Assembly (NCBI RefSeq): GCF_000315625.1
Contig: NW_005434574.1
Span: 61,150 to 125,149 of the forward strand
Reading direction: 5' to 3'
Length of the DNA stretch: 64,000 nucleotides
DNA from: Guillardia theta CCMP2712
Taxonomy: Eukaryota > Cryptophyceae > Pyrenomonadales > Geminigeraceae
The first letter of the stretch is position 1. Every line of letters starts with the position of its first letter. The notes beneath the pieces were generated by a model. The model was not told where the DNA came from, made no database searches, and saw only the letters and a program-made list of their open reading frames with translations. Positions 1 through 11,357 of the stretch are shown one piece after another. Made by a program: the position numbers and the translations under genes.

Positions 1-300
1 GATGATGATGATGATGATGATGAGTGATGATGATGATGATGATGATGCTGATGATGATGCTGATGATGATGATGATGATGCTGATGCTGATGACGGAGTT
101 GTTGATGATGATGATGACGATGACGACGACGATGGAGATGACGAAGATGACAATGATGACGGAGATGATGATGATGATGATGTAGATGAGGAGGAAGATG
201 ATGACGATGATGATGATGATGACAACGACGACGATGGAGATGATGGAGATGATGATGATAATGATGGAGACGGAGGTGATGATGATGATGATGGCTACTT
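1..300. repeat. GAT trinucleotide microsatellite
   Basis: Imperfect GAT/GAC trinucleotide repeat. The Asp-rich or Met-rich frames through it are products of the repeat. Nothing supports a gene here. Confidence 0.9.
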
Positions 301-659
301 TCAGGTTGATGCTTTTGTGAGTTGGTCTCACTACTCTCTTATCCCTGAGAACAAGGTTGTCAATCTCGTTGAAAGGGTAGGGAGATGAAAATCGTTCACA
401 CTGAGATGTAACTTGTACAAAGATCGACATGCTTGCAAAGGAAATCACCTATCAGTCTTCTTCTACAGACATTGTTCACGAGGTATGTCTCGTTGAGATG
501 AATATGACTTGGGCCTTACGGGGTTGCAAGTTAAACGCAAACTCGATGGAGATGTGCGAGAGAAGAACGCAGTTCGTGATCTACCAGGGAAAGAGAGGAC
601 TTGGTGTCTCTTATGGCAGGTAGGAGAGGAAGCGGGTGGGTGTGTGGGTGTGTGGGTGC

Positions 660-832
660 GGAGGGGGAAGATGGAAGGCAGGAGGAGGAGGAGGAGGAGG
701 AGGAGGAAGAGAGAGGATGGGAGGAGGAGGAGGCAGGGGGAAGGAGGCAGGGGGGAAGGAGGAAGGGGAAAGATAAAGGAGGAAGGAAGACGGGGGAGGG
801 AGGGAGAGAGGGGGAGGGAGGAGGAGTAGAGG
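660..832. repeat. Purine-rich GGA/GGGA tract
   Basis: Strongly strand-asymmetric run of GGA, GGGAA and GAGG units. All frames through it are low complexity. The rest of 300-1,490 shows no supportable gene. Confidence 0.85.
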
Positions 833-975
833 GTTCTAAGTCTGTCGTAGTGGTCATCCCCTTTTGCTGGGCCTCTCAGATGAATCAGCAATGGAACGTC
901 CTGACTTATTGGAAAAGAAATCTACGAAGAGGTGGTGTTGATGCTGCTGCTGTTAATCATAGAAATATTGAAAGA

Positions 976-999
976 GATGATGATGGTGATGATGGTAGA

Positions 1000-1053
<54 letters not shown>

Positions 1054-1160
1054 GGTGGTGGTGGTGATGATGATGATGGTGAGGAAGATGATGACAATGA
1101 TGATGGAGATAATGGAGATGATGACGGGGATGATGATGATGGGGACGGAGATCATGTTGA
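976..1160. repeat. GAT/GGT trinucleotide microsatellite
   Basis: A GAT run passes into a GGT run and back to imperfect GAT/GAC. Frames across it give homopolymers of Asp, Gly, Met, Val, His or Ile, typical of non-coding repeats. Confidence 0.9.
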
Positions 1161-1497
1161 CGACGAAAGCTTGTGTATTTTTTACATTCTACATTTACCT
1201 GAAGACAAACGATCATTCTCTTCTATCAGAGGGAATCTACGTGGAATCAGCTGATAGAGCTGGAAAAAGACATATGGGGTTAGTTCGCATCCTTCTTCAT
1301 TTATCCTCTTATGCCAATCAACACAGCAAATTCCCTATTCCTCTGACCACAACGTTTTCCTGCCCCTTCTGCTGTCTCCTATTCGTGCTCCGTGCTCCGT
1401 GCTCCACTACCTCCGTGCTCCACTACCTCCTCGTACTCGTCCTCGTCTTCTTCCTCCTCCTCTCTCTCCTTTTACCCATCCTTGTGCTCCCTTATTG

Positions 1498-1782
1498 TCA
1501 GTCCAGGTCTCAGAAGTATCTACACCGCTCGGTGCCACTGACGAGTAGCTTGCTTCTTCTCACCGGAACTGTCAAGGTGCTGGATCAGGACGATAGCGAA
1601 CTTGTTCGATCACTGTGTTGTCCTTGTGAAGAAGGTGAGGAGGAGGAGCAGGGAGGAAGGAGTTTTTACTAGGCCTGTTTTCCAGTACCATTACATCCTG
1701 AACGACCAACGCCCGGCCTCGGCTGATACAAATTTGATGGTCCTGCAGAAAGCTGTTCTGCGACTGGTTGACAGGTATTCCA

Positions 1783-1830
<48 letters not shown>

Positions 1831-3500
1831 CCAGCAATCCCATTCTCCTCTTCAAGTTTCCCCTTCGCGCGCTGCTCTCCTTTTCGTGTCTCTTTCCGCT
1901 ACATCAATCCACTTCAGTTCGCTCTTGCATCCTTGCGCTCGTTCAGCTCTTTCTCAGCTCTTGCTTTCACCGTCTCCTCTTTACGTTCACTGTAACTCAG
2001 CATGGCAGGCTTGTCAAACCTCACAGGACCATGCTGCACGGCCTACGTCCTCGTTCCTTCCGCTCTGCCAAAGTTTTATCATCGCAGGTGGACCAATACT
2101 TCATTTATCTTCTTTTCTGTTCCGTTTCCATACTGTCATTGTCGTGTCTGCTGCCGTATTCTCCTCGTCTTCCTCTCCCTCCTCTCCCTCCTCCATCTTC
2201 CATTCTCTCACCTTCATCTCTGCTCATTCCAGGCTCTCGTTAACTCCAAAGACTTTCCTCCCAACTTTCCAGGATCTCCATCGGACAGAAGGTCTTGCTG
2301 TCTCAAGATTATTCACCCTCACTTCCTCTTCAGACTCTACTCCTCCCGCTTCCTTCATGCCTGGGCCTGGCTGGTCGCGTGCAACAATCCGCCAGGTCCA
2401 CAGCCTCCCGGAGCACGAGGAAGAGAGGTCAGTGCGCTGAATCCAGCTGCAGGGTATCTAGAGATCATGGACGTCCAGGAGACGCTGCAGCGAGTTGCAA
2501 ACAGCTTGCAGATTGCTGGTAGTGATGAGGCCATTCCTATCATTTTCAGATCAGTTTCATGTCTGTGCAGATGATGAGAATGTACACTATGCACTGTACT
2601 CCTGTTTCAAACCTGAAGCAGAGATCACTGGAAGTCAGGTAGACACTGAGAGGCTGAGCAAGCGCCGACTTACCTCTTCATCTTCAGTTGAGACTGCACG
2701 TGCAAAGTTTGAACCTTCCGATTCCTCCGAGATATAAGAGTGATGGAAACCTGAGTCGCCACACGATCTCACTCTCTGCAGCTACGATGATGGACTACTA
2801 CGACAAAGCACTTTGCAAGGTGAACACCAGCAGGGCGAGAAGTGAAAGTGGAGGATCCAAAGTTGGAGGGGTGTTGGGAAGAAAGAGAAGGGGGAGAAGA
2901 GGAGGAGGAGTCATAGTTGAGGCAGGTGAAGGGAGAGCCAACAACCGAGGTCACGATCCGATCAAGAATGCAGCAAACTTCCATCATGTCGTCAGGTGAT
3001 GGAGCCTTGCTCAGTGTCGGTAGTGACGATGATTTCATCAGACGATGTCGATGTCAGTGAGGCGTTCGAGGGGTCGATGCTGTTGGAAGACGTGTAAGGA
3101 ATGTCATGATACCTGTGCACATGATGATCGCTGTTGCTCAGGGGATTCTGATGATCAAGGGGCGGGAGGGAGGGAGCAACGGCTCTTTAACGGTGCATTT
3201 CCAACATGTCGAGCCAACACAACTCGACCTACAACTCAATCATACAGACGTCTCATCCTCTAATACTTGGTTCCAGCTGCAGCCTCCGTGCATGGAGGGT
3301 CATAGAGAGTACCGTCCGGGGACCAGTTCCCTGCCCAGCTATCAGTTGCTTCACTGCTGAGCAAAGTCTTCACCGTCAAGGGTCCACACAGACTCCAAGG
3401 CTCCGTAGTCACCGGGCATCCAGCCATCTGTCCCCAAGAAACCTGCGACGAGAGTGAGGAGACGGATGGGTCGAAATGCTCTTGGAGCTGGAGCGAGTAA
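1498..3500 (+). CDS. Probable multi-exon gene, product unknown
   Basis: Several short open segments with protein-like composition and GT-AG borders lie in order on the plus strand, but I could not phase them into one model. Examples are a segment ending before a GTGAGG donor at about 1,633; an exon at about 1,693-1,772 (YHYILNDQRPASADTNLM) ending at a GTATT donor; a segment near 2,455-2,520 (IMDVQETLQRVANSLQ); one at about 2,553-2,737 (DDENVHYALYSC); an acidic segment near 2,998-3,100; and a probable last exon from about 3,308 to the TAA at 3,498-3,500. I recognise no family. The start is unknown and exon choice is uncertain. A CTG repeat lies in one intron. That something here is coding is moderately likely; the exact limits are not established. 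Confidence 0.35.
1784..1830. repeat. (CTG)n microsatellite
   Basis: About fifteen CTG/GCT units, probably intronic because they follow a likely donor at about 1,773. Frames read poly-Ala, poly-Cys or poly-Leu. Confidence 0.9.
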
Positions 3501-3549
3501 GTGCTGCTGGTGGAGAGCGTGAAATAGGACAGAAACTCTGGTAGGATTA

Positions 3550-3795
3550 AAACTAGATGATAGTATGAAATAAGATGACGGTATGAGATAAGATGATGGT
3601 ATGAAATAAGATGACGGTATGAAATAAGATGATGGTATGAAAGAACGTTATGAAATAAGATGATGGTATGAAAGAAGGTTATGAAATAAGATGATGGTAT
3701 GAGATAAGATGATGGTATGAAATAAGGTTATGAAATAAGATGATGGTATGAGATAAGATGACGGTATGAAATAAGATGATGGTATGAAAGAAGCA
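3550..3795. repeat. 18-bp minisatellite
   Basis: Tandem units of the form GATGATGGTATGAAATAA, with C/T and A/G variants. A longer unit contains an extra GAANGTTATGAAATAA piece. On the minus strand it would read as repeated FIPSSY, which I take as fortuitous. Confidence 0.9.
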
Positions 3796-5053
3796 CACAA
3801 TGTGATGTACTCCCTCTCACCATTTCCATCGAGCTTGGTGCTTGCCTCCAAAGGAACGATACGAAAGACCTGAAACCTCATCAGCTTGGAACATTTCCAA
3901 CTTCTATCTTTGCCGTGTAATGACCCCTCTATGAGCATAGTATCCCATCCACAGGACATCACTCATTCCTCCGTACTCAAAATCAGTCAGGAGTGTTGCT
4001 ATTCAGCATCTCCTCTTTGGCGAACCCCCCTTGTCTATTCATTGTTGGTAAGCTTTCCAATTTCATTGCTAGCTATGCTCTTCCAGGAAGAAGGATATGA
4101 CTTGTGATTACGTTCATCACAACAAGGATAATCAATCAATTGATCTGGTAAGACATTGACCCCCTGCAACTCTTTCTTAACAGCATAAATGTTATCAATT
4201 TGTTTTGCATGTCTATCACTGCAGCCTTTGACGTATCTCCGCCCATTCAGCTTAGGTTGTGTCAGGCTGTTTTCGGACGTCTGCGGCACAACAGTCTTGT
4301 CATCTCTACCTATCCTATTCTCTCTTACAAATCATTCTCCATCTCCATCTTATCTTCTTGCTCCTCCCCATCTCCATATCCATCTCCATCGCCATCCATT
4401 CATCCATTCATCTCCATCTCCATATCCACATGCATCGCCATCGCCATGTCCATTGCCGTGTCCATCGCCATCATCTCAGCCATCGTACTGACCTTGTTCA
4501 GCATCTTCCCGTGCCTCTTCGTCTTCCCACTCCACCACCACCCTACCCCGGCCCACTTTCCCTACCCCTGTACAACAAACATGACCCCCATGTTAACAGG
4601 ATTCTACCCCCTTCTTTCTCCGTACTCTCGTTCTATTGGCAACTCAGACCCCTCATCTTCTAACCCACCCAGCTCGTTACCACCCCTAGTTCCATATGTT
4701 TGTACCCCACCCTTCTCCACCTCCTTCTGCTTGCTACCCGTCCAGTCGACTGCACCTGAACCCACCCCTACCTTTCCCCTCCTCCGGACCTAATTTGTCC
4801 TAATGGATACTGCTCTAAGAGCCCCTACCCCCGGACAGTGCCTGTTATGTACCCCTACCCTCTTTTTGACAACCCTACCTCCATCTAGGTTGTACCCAGG
4901 GGTACCCGACCCAGTACTTGCACATCCAAATATACCTCTCACCACCCCGTCTATCCCACGAAATCCCTCCTACCACCCCTACACTTCGGAGTTTCCCTGG
5001 CGGTTACTATCAGTTACTGAGGACGCTCCGCCGGAAATAGAATCTTCCTCCCA
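3796..5053. other. Intergenic region, C-rich
   Basis: No convincing gene. A minus-strand open stretch at 4,035-4,289 has protein-like composition but no clear partner exon. 4,335-4,480 is an imperfect TCCATC repeat, and 4,500-5,040 is rich in CCACCC/TACCCC words. This is the presumed upstream region of the rhodopsin gene. No TATA-like or other factor site was identified with confidence. Confidence 0.6.
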
Positions 5054-5800
5054 ATGCCAGCGGCGGTGCAGGCGCAGGCTTCATGCTCGTCGGTCGAGGA
5101 GGTCGGGTCAACGGGAGTCGGAGCCCTCACGATCGACTTCATCATCCTCGCTGCCGCCTCCTTCATCTTCGTCTACAAGCTCTCTGAGGCTGCCAACAAG
5201 AAGGTCGCCTACCTCTGCATCTACATCTGTGGCATCTCCGCCATCGCATACTATGCGATGCTGGCGGGCCAGGGCTGGAGTGCAGGAACTACCTGCAGGC
5301 AGTTCTTCTATGCTCGCTACATTGACTGGATCCTTACCTGGCCCCTGATCACCATCCTCCTCGCTCTCATCGCAGGATGCGAGTGGACCCCCGTCCTTGG
5401 CGCCATCGGAGGACAAGTCGTGCAGGTGTTTGCTCAGTACATGGCGTCAGTGTCTGTGCTGGACACAGTGAAGTGGTTCTGGTTCCTCATCGAGATCTGC
5501 GGGCTCATGTTCCTGGTCTTCCACGTTACCCGCATCTTCAAGGCAACAGCCGAGAACAAGGGAGGAGAGGCTGCGGTCCTGTACAACAAGGTCGCCTGGA
5601 CCACTGTGATCGTTTGGATCTGCTACCCGATCCTCTGGCTGTTTGCTGATGGATTTTCTTCCTTCACCGTCTCCTTTGAGGTCACCATGTACGCTATCCT
5701 CGATCTGATCAACAAGGTGCTCCTGTGCTTTATGGTCGTTTCGGCTCAAGACTCCATTGGCAACGACGACAACACAGCCGGAACTCGTGAATATGTTTGA
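5054..5800 (+). CDS. Microbial (type I) rhodopsin
   Basis: 248-residue, seven-helix retinal protein of the plasma membrane or eyespot-type membrane, in one exon from ATG to TGA. Helix C (about residues 81-108) contains ARYIDWILTWPL. This aligns with bacteriorhodopsin as R88 (R82), D91 (D85, Schiff-base counterion), T95 (T89) and L102 (D96, proton donor in pumps), giving a D-T-L motif. Helix F has W188, Y191, P192 and W195 of the retinal pocket. Helix G has D217 (D212) and K221 (K216), the Schiff-base lysine, in ILDLINKV. The cytoplasmic tail is only about 20 residues. The counterion argues against an anion channelrhodopsin, where this Asp is replaced. The missing donor argues against an efficient outward proton pump. 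A sensory rhodopsin, a slow pump or a cryptophyte cation channel all remain possible. The family call is firm; the transport mode is not. Confidence 0.95.
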   Translation: MPAAVQAQASCSSVEEVGSTGVGALTIDFIILAAASFIFVYKLSEAANKKVAYLCIYICGISAIAYYAMLAGQGWSAGTTCRQFFYARYIDWILTWPLITILLALIAGCEWTPVLGAIGGQVVQVFAQYMASVSVLDTVKWFWFLIEICGLMFLVFHVTRIFKATAENKGGEAAVLYNKVAWTTVIVWICYPILWLFADGFSSFTVSFEVTMYAILDLINKVLLCFMVVSAQDSIGNDDNTAGTREYV

Positions 5801-6337
5801 AACCAATCAGAGGCAGTTTGATTAGCAATACATGGCTATTCATAACGTGTGCCTTCTCTTGTCTCTTCTCCCTCCTCACATCTCGTTCTCATCTATCAAA
5901 GGCAATGTAGAGATTGCTGCTTTCGTCACGAGATATCCACGGATGTCATTGCAAAGTGACTTTCCGTTGAGAATGCTCGAGAAACCGTTGCGAGATGGTA
6001 ACAAGTGCTATCAAAGATCATCATCGTAATCATGATACCTCTACCAACGCTGGTCTCCTTGTACTTCACTTCAGACCCTGAGAACTTCAGTCAGGTTCTT
6101 GTTCCTCTGTCCAAACACCCACACACATGCAGTCGATATTATCAGTGTGTGGTGGCCTTCCCTGCTCCTCCATCGCACATATTCTCTCGCTCTCACTTTC
6201 CTCTTGTTGAGAACACGATCCTTGCCTTTGAAACCTCGCAACGAAGAAGATAAGAATAACCATGTCCACATTTCAACATGTTTGTTCAATCTCAACATGT
6301 GTATTCACATTCAGTCTAAACATGTTTTTATTCACAT
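5801..6337. other. Convergent intergenic region
   Basis: Lies between the 3' ends of the rhodopsin and channel genes. AT-richer, with a few CAT-rich stretches. I see no gene or clear regulatory site. Confidence 0.6.
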
Positions 6338-9300
6338 TCAATCTCTTGCACATACCGCGATCCTTTCAATCTCGTGCGAGTTTGCGACCACCGGCTCCTC
6401 GCTCGACCTCCTCCTGCAGCACTGACGCAGCTCCTTCACTTCCTGCGACAGACTCGACAGACTCTGACGGATTTCTCGCAGCTGTTCCAACACCTCTCCT
6501 CCTCCTCCTCCTCCTCTTCCTTCCTCCTTCTCTTCCGTCCTGTCACGGGTTTGAGACCCTCGGTCGTGCGTGCTCTCAGGGCGATGGTTGATGTCTGATA
6601 AGATAAGCTTGAGGCCGAACATGATGGCGGCGGAGCAGTAGTCGTCGTTAGAGACCACGGGGATCAGTTGTCCGATCTTTCTCTCAGCGTACAGGTAGAG
6701 CTGCTCACTGAAGACAAGCTTGAAGGCATTGAGATCAAGGTCTCCCTTTTCATCGCAAATCTCTTTCTTCCTTGTGATAGCGTCATACTCGTCCATGGAC
6801 AAGTCGATCTTGGGCCGGAACTGCATCATCTTCAACCCCTCTTTGAGCTCCAGGAAACTGACTGTCTGCGACCCGTCAACATCGAGGATGGAGAAGATGA
6901 GCTCTAGTCTGTTCATCAGCTCCTGGCGCGATACACACCCCATGAGCGAAGCGAGGAGAGGGTCGAGCGATAGCCGCGAGACGCTGAGATGCTCTGCTGG
7001 GATCGTCTTCTGGTCCTGCTCGTTGAGCATCCAGTTGGCTGACTTGAAGCTGTCGAGGAGGACGGCAAGGACTATGGGGAGGAGGGTGAAGGTAACGAGG
7101 ACGATGAAGGAGACGAAGAAGAGGACAGTGGGAAATGATGGGCTGCCAATGCCTCCTGCAGTCATGATGTCGTACCATCCATCGACAGTCATCACCTGCC
7201 ATGACGTCAACAACACAAGACTTCCAACAAGCAAGAGGTTGAGAGATGCTGACCTGGAACATGGTCAAGGCTGCGGTCAAGAAGTCGCTGAAGAAGTAGC
7301 TGTTGTCTCGGAAGAAGCTCACGCCAAGGATGGAGTAGATGGCGAGAATGACAAAGACGATGAGAAGGGCGTTGCAAACAGGGGCGATGGCTGCTGAAAG
7401 CGCGTTCACGATCCTCCTCGGCGAGTCGAGGCGCTTCAGGAGTCGCATGACCTTGAAGGCGCGGATGAGTCGGAGGGTCTTCAAGGGGCCGAATTGCGCC
7501 GGGCCGAGGGACACGACGGAGAGAGTGACGACCAGGAAGTCGAACAGGTTCCAGCCGTCATACCAGAAGTTTGCAAACCAGTTTGACATCATGTTAATCG
7601 CCTGTGAACAAAGTGAGGACGAAGATACTGTGAGACTCATCATGGGGAAGAGGGGAGGAGGAGAGCAGAGGCAGCGGGAAGGAAGCGAGAGGTAGAAACT
7701 GGACGTGAGGACGGGGAAGAAAATTGACCAGTTCGACTATGAAGACAACAGTGAAGGCGATGTCTATTTTGATGAAGGTTTTTCCGCTGCGATCCAAAAA
7801 TCGACACGTTAAAGCTGAAGATCGGGAGAAGAGCAAAGGAGAGAATGATTAGCAAGAGAGGGATGAGTATTTGTACAGAATCAGCAGCAAAGAGGGAGGG
7901 AGGGAGGGAGGGAGAGAGGGAGGGAGAGAGGGAGGGAGAGAGGGAGGGAGAGAGGGAGGGAGGGATGGAGGGAGGGAGAGTCAGAGTGGCAGGAAGGGAG
8001 AAGGAGCAGATAGGAGGAGGGGGAAGGTGAGAGGAGAGAAGAGAAAGAATGAGGGCAAGGGAAGAGATTTGAGGGGAGACAAACAATATGGAGAGAGCGG
8101 GAGCATAACAAACAAGAGAAGAATCATCATGACATCAAGCTGAGAGTTTCGTTCTGCTTACAGCTCAGTGTCCTCTTCATCGTTTGGTAGGATTTGAAAC
8201 TGAACGGCCGTGGCGATGAAGTTCATGAGGATGAGAAGGGCCATGGAATACTGCGCGTACTCTTTTACCAACCTCCTTCACCTCCAGCTCACTTCTCCTC
8301 CAGTCAAGATCAAGATGGTCGAATATCTCCACAACCATTCCAACGAAAGTTTCCTCATCAACATCGTTGTCGTCGTTTTTGTCATCGTCATCGTCATCGT
8401 CATCACATTCTCATCTACATCATCCTCGTCGTGGCCATCATTATCATCATCAATATTGGCATCATCAACAACTCTATCAACCATGATTCACCTGGACATT
8501 CTTAGAGTTGTAATAGCCCGCAAGCCATGATTGCCATGAACGCAGCAACATCGATCTTTTGTGACGGATCTTAGATGATTCAACATGTTTTTGCAGAACA
8601 TTAATCCACTCTGTCTTCTCCTCCACTGTAGATGTTCGAAGGTAGTAAGTCTCGCCAACATTCAAGCCATTAGGTATTGTTGCAATCATAAACTCTGTCG
8701 AGCTGGTTGAGCTCAATGTGAGATCGCAGAGCTTCAAAACAACAACATAGAACTAGAAGATTTCAAACTCACATTGAAAAGTTTGAATCCGATTTCTCAT
8801 CTTCTCTTCCATTGGACCCCTTAAATGATGGTTCTGCTGTAAGGCCGTTCTTGCAAGATCCCAGGTATTTTTCGCTTCTCTTCCTCAACACCTTCTCCAC
8901 TTTCACGTTCGCAATCCTTGTCAGTTCTCCATTGCTCCTGTCAACCAGCAACATCTATGAACATCACAACCACCACTTATCTGAATCATCACCGTGCAAT
9001 CTCATTGCGCCCGTTGTCACATATCTCAACAATCTCATGGAGTGGTATCACATCGACCACTTGTTTGTCGTTGTTCCTGGCAGCGAAGAACATGCTGTCT
9101 TTTGTAAGCACAACTCTCCTCTCCTTCCAGTGCCCATGTCTGTATTTCTCGACATTCTGACACAAACACAGTCAGTGAAAATGTTCTGATAGACAGCTGC
9201 AGCAACCGATTCTTTGATCCTGTACATCGCCGCCGGCATCTGCTGCACAGTTTTCGAAGGATTTGCCAAGGCAGCGAACTCTTCGATGTCGACCTCAAGC

Positions 9301-9600
9301 TCATTGCTGTCGCAAGGCACATCTGAGGGCAAGCCAGCAAACATGGCCTTCTCCTGGTTGAAGGTGAACGATTCAACTCGAGGACGAGCCCACCGCTGCT
9401 CCCCTAAACTTCATCCTCGTGAGAATGATGTGATAGTCACGGAACAGCCATCTCTTTGATCAAGGGTTGCTTGACCTCCTCAAAGATTTCCAGCAGCTTG
9501 TCCTGACTGGACAAAATTCAATGCATGTTGAGCATGTCCCTCCAGCCAAACATTTCCATCATCTTCACCAACTCCCTTTACCTACAGTCTTCCAAGCACT
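6338..9600 (-). CDS. PH-domain voltage-gated cation channel with EF-hand
   Basis: Multi-exon gene for a single-repeat, six-helix cation channel. A PH-like domain is spread over exons at about 9,440-8,480 (FFAARNNDKQVVDVIPLHEI; YYLRTSTVEEKTEWINVLQ). The S1 exon lies at about 8,245-8,165 (SMALLILMNFIATAVQFQIL) and S2 at about 7,810-7,720 (IDIAFTVVFIVELVNF). S3-S5 occupy 7,601-7,254, with the S4 sensor RLIRAFKVMRLLKRL carrying a basic residue every third position. The pore and S6 are in 7,195-6,338. The filter reads FQ-MTVDGW, a T-x-D-x-W pattern like CatSper subunits and unlike the T-x-E of BacNav. Then come an EF-hand (DVDGSQTVSFLE), a Gly/Glu-rich spacer and a short coiled coil (EQLREIRQSLSSLSQEVKEL). 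Opening would admit Ca2+ or Na+ with Ca2+ feedback (inference). The intron at 7,253-7,196 is 58 nt. The N-terminal exons (about 9,440-9,600) and the start codon are not resolved. Confidence 0.85.
7890..7980. repeat. GGGA/GGGAGA purine repeat in channel intron
   Basis: Plus strand is GGGAGGGAGAGAGGGA-like, with many closely spaced G-triplets. It lies in the intron between the S1 and S2 exons of the minus-strand channel gene. Frames through it are Arg/Glu/Gly or Ser/Pro/Leu repeats. Confidence 0.85.
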
Positions 9601-10895
9601 TACCAGTAACTTCCCTCGCATCTAACGCCCTTTTCTCTTTTCCTTTGCTTCATGAAGTCTGCGGCTCTCTAACACATGTCTAGAACACATCTCTCCTTCT
9701 CTCATTCACAAGGAACTTGAAGTCTGCTCAAGATGCTTTCGACATCACAATATGCTTCTCTCCCTCTTCACCCGCTGGCTCTCACGCTCTCTGAACAGTT
9801 CAAGTCTCTGCATCTTCTGACATCTTGTCTTCTCCTCCCAACTTCCGCCTAACCCTGCTTCCTCCTCTCGTCCCTGCGACACCACATGATCATTTTTTTC
9901 TTTCTCATGATACTACCGTACGAAAATCATTTTTCATTCGGCCCTCTTTCCGAGGGGTGGGGTGCTTGTTGGTGGGGGTGGTACCTTTACCAGGGGTACT
10001 ATCTCCATGAAGATTGTTTAAATTTCCGATGTTCAGACGAGTGGGGTTAGGATATGACCTCAGTCTAGAAGGGTAGGGTGGTGTGCGACTACTCTCACTC
10101 GACCGGTAGGGTCCGACGCCGGTACATTCTCGAATCGAGTTTCGGAACGCGCCTCGGACTGTACCGGTACCGGCGGCCCGTCACGGCCACCGGGTAGCCG
10201 AACGGTCAGTAAAGTGACCGTGCTCAGGCTCACGGAGTCCACGGTACGTTGGGCCCTTCAAGGCTTTCTGTACGGTCCCGGTTGCCACCGTCAGTGGCCC
10301 GGCCCGGCGGATCGGCAGGCTGGACGAACAAGGAAACGGCAGCGCTGGCACATCGGATGGTCTCTTCAATCTTCAGCCTCGACAAGTCACGCACACTGTG
10401 ATCCGTGGCACTGTCACGGTGGACTACTACGGTTTGACTTCAACGCGGCGCAGCCGCTGAAACGCATCCGGTCCAGCCCGACTCGGCGAGTCGCGGGTCA
10501 CCGTACTAGTAGTAGGTTCCGGTATGCGACCGTACAGTCGGCGTCACTGCCGCCGGCGGCTGCTCAGTGACTGTTTCCCACTTTGAAGGGCCGGGCCTTC
10601 CGAGTCGGCGTGCCCGGCGCAGTGCGGCGGCGGCTACAGACTCGCCGCCGCGCGGCCGTGACACTCGGTGGCAGTAATGTGGCGAGGGCCGAGTCAGCCA
10701 ACGTGGCATCATGACGGTAGTGGCCTGAGCGGGCCGCTCTTAGTTCAATAAATAATAGATACGACACCAACAAAGCAACACTACAATTTTGTAAGTTCTA
10801 GTCATGAAAGTATGTATTGAACTTTACTTGTACCTCTTTCATCAGCAAACCCCCCATATCTTCATTTAAGTCCATCGCCCCGATTTGGATGAATT
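9601..10895. other. Intergenic, with G-run tract and GC-rich island
   Basis: 9,601-9,940 shows nothing recognisable. 9,950-10,080 contains GGGGTGGGG/GGGTAGGGTGG words. 10,085-10,740 is an abrupt GC-rich island built from CGGCC, CCGGTA, GTCACGG and CAGTGGC-like words with few A or T runs. Open frames inside it are compositional. 10,740-10,895 is AT-rich, upstream of the Cys-rich gene start. Confidence 0.6.
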
Positions 10896-11357
10896 ATGCG
10901 GTTAACGGCTATTCTTTGGCTCTTCATCACGTACTGTGGCCGTGTAGAATCATTGGGCTCCATTCAAAGCTGTTGCCAATGCCCTTCTTTCACGTACTTT
11001 TTCAACACCCAATTCGACTCCAGCTGTAGTGGTTGCAATAACAACTTGTATAACTGCTTCTGCAACCCCGGCACCTATTCGGACACGCTTTCTTCGTGTG
11101 CCGCCTGTCAGAATTGCGGGGTTGGGCAGTATGAAGCGTCGACCTGCAGCTCTTTTTATGACAGGTCTTGCGTGACTTGCTCGACTGCGGCGTGTGCTGC
11201 AGGCACCTACAAATCGCAATCGTGCGCTGACGGCAATCAGCCTTTTGACAAGAAATGTACGGTTTGTTCATCCTGTTCACGGGGCCAATACATGGTCACT
11301 GATTGCCAGTATGGATCCGAAACTAACAACCGTGTCTGTGCACTCTGCACGATCTGA
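10896..11357 (+). CDS. N-terminal fragment of giant secreted Cys-rich protein
   Basis: Begins at an ATG followed by a clear signal peptide (MRLTAILWLFITYCGRVESL). Cys-rich TNFR/GCC2-like repeats (CxxC, GTYKSQSC, SSCSRGQY) follow, and the frame stops at TGA 11,355-11,357 after only 153 residues. The stop lies just past an apparent inversion breakpoint at 11,353/11,354. With the inverted block turned round, codon 153 becomes ATG (Met) and the frame runs on into about 3,050 further residues read from 20,496 downward. I therefore treat it as the 5' end of one gene with the next two entries. If the present order is real, it would yield a short secreted peptide with many cysteines. Confidence 0.8.
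   Translation: MRLTAILWLFITYCGRVESLGSIQSCCQCPSFTYFFNTQFDSSCSGCNNNLYNCFCNPGTYSDTLSSCAACQNCGVGQYEASTCSSFYDRSCVTCSTAACAAGTYKSQSCADGNQPFDKKCTVCSSCSRGQYMVTDCQYGSETNNRVCALCTI

Noticed and set aside
2-388. Asp-rich open frame at the window start
   Set aside because: It is the translation of a GAT microsatellite, with no start context or domain.
7890-7980. Regular repeats suggestive of a CRISPR array
   Set aside because: Units are 4-10 bp simple repeats with no unique spacers, and the genome is eukaryotic with spliced genes.
10214-10570. Open frames in the GC-rich island
   Set aside because: High GC removes stop codons, and several overlapping frames on both strands are open with Arg/Pro/Gly-rich content and no motif.
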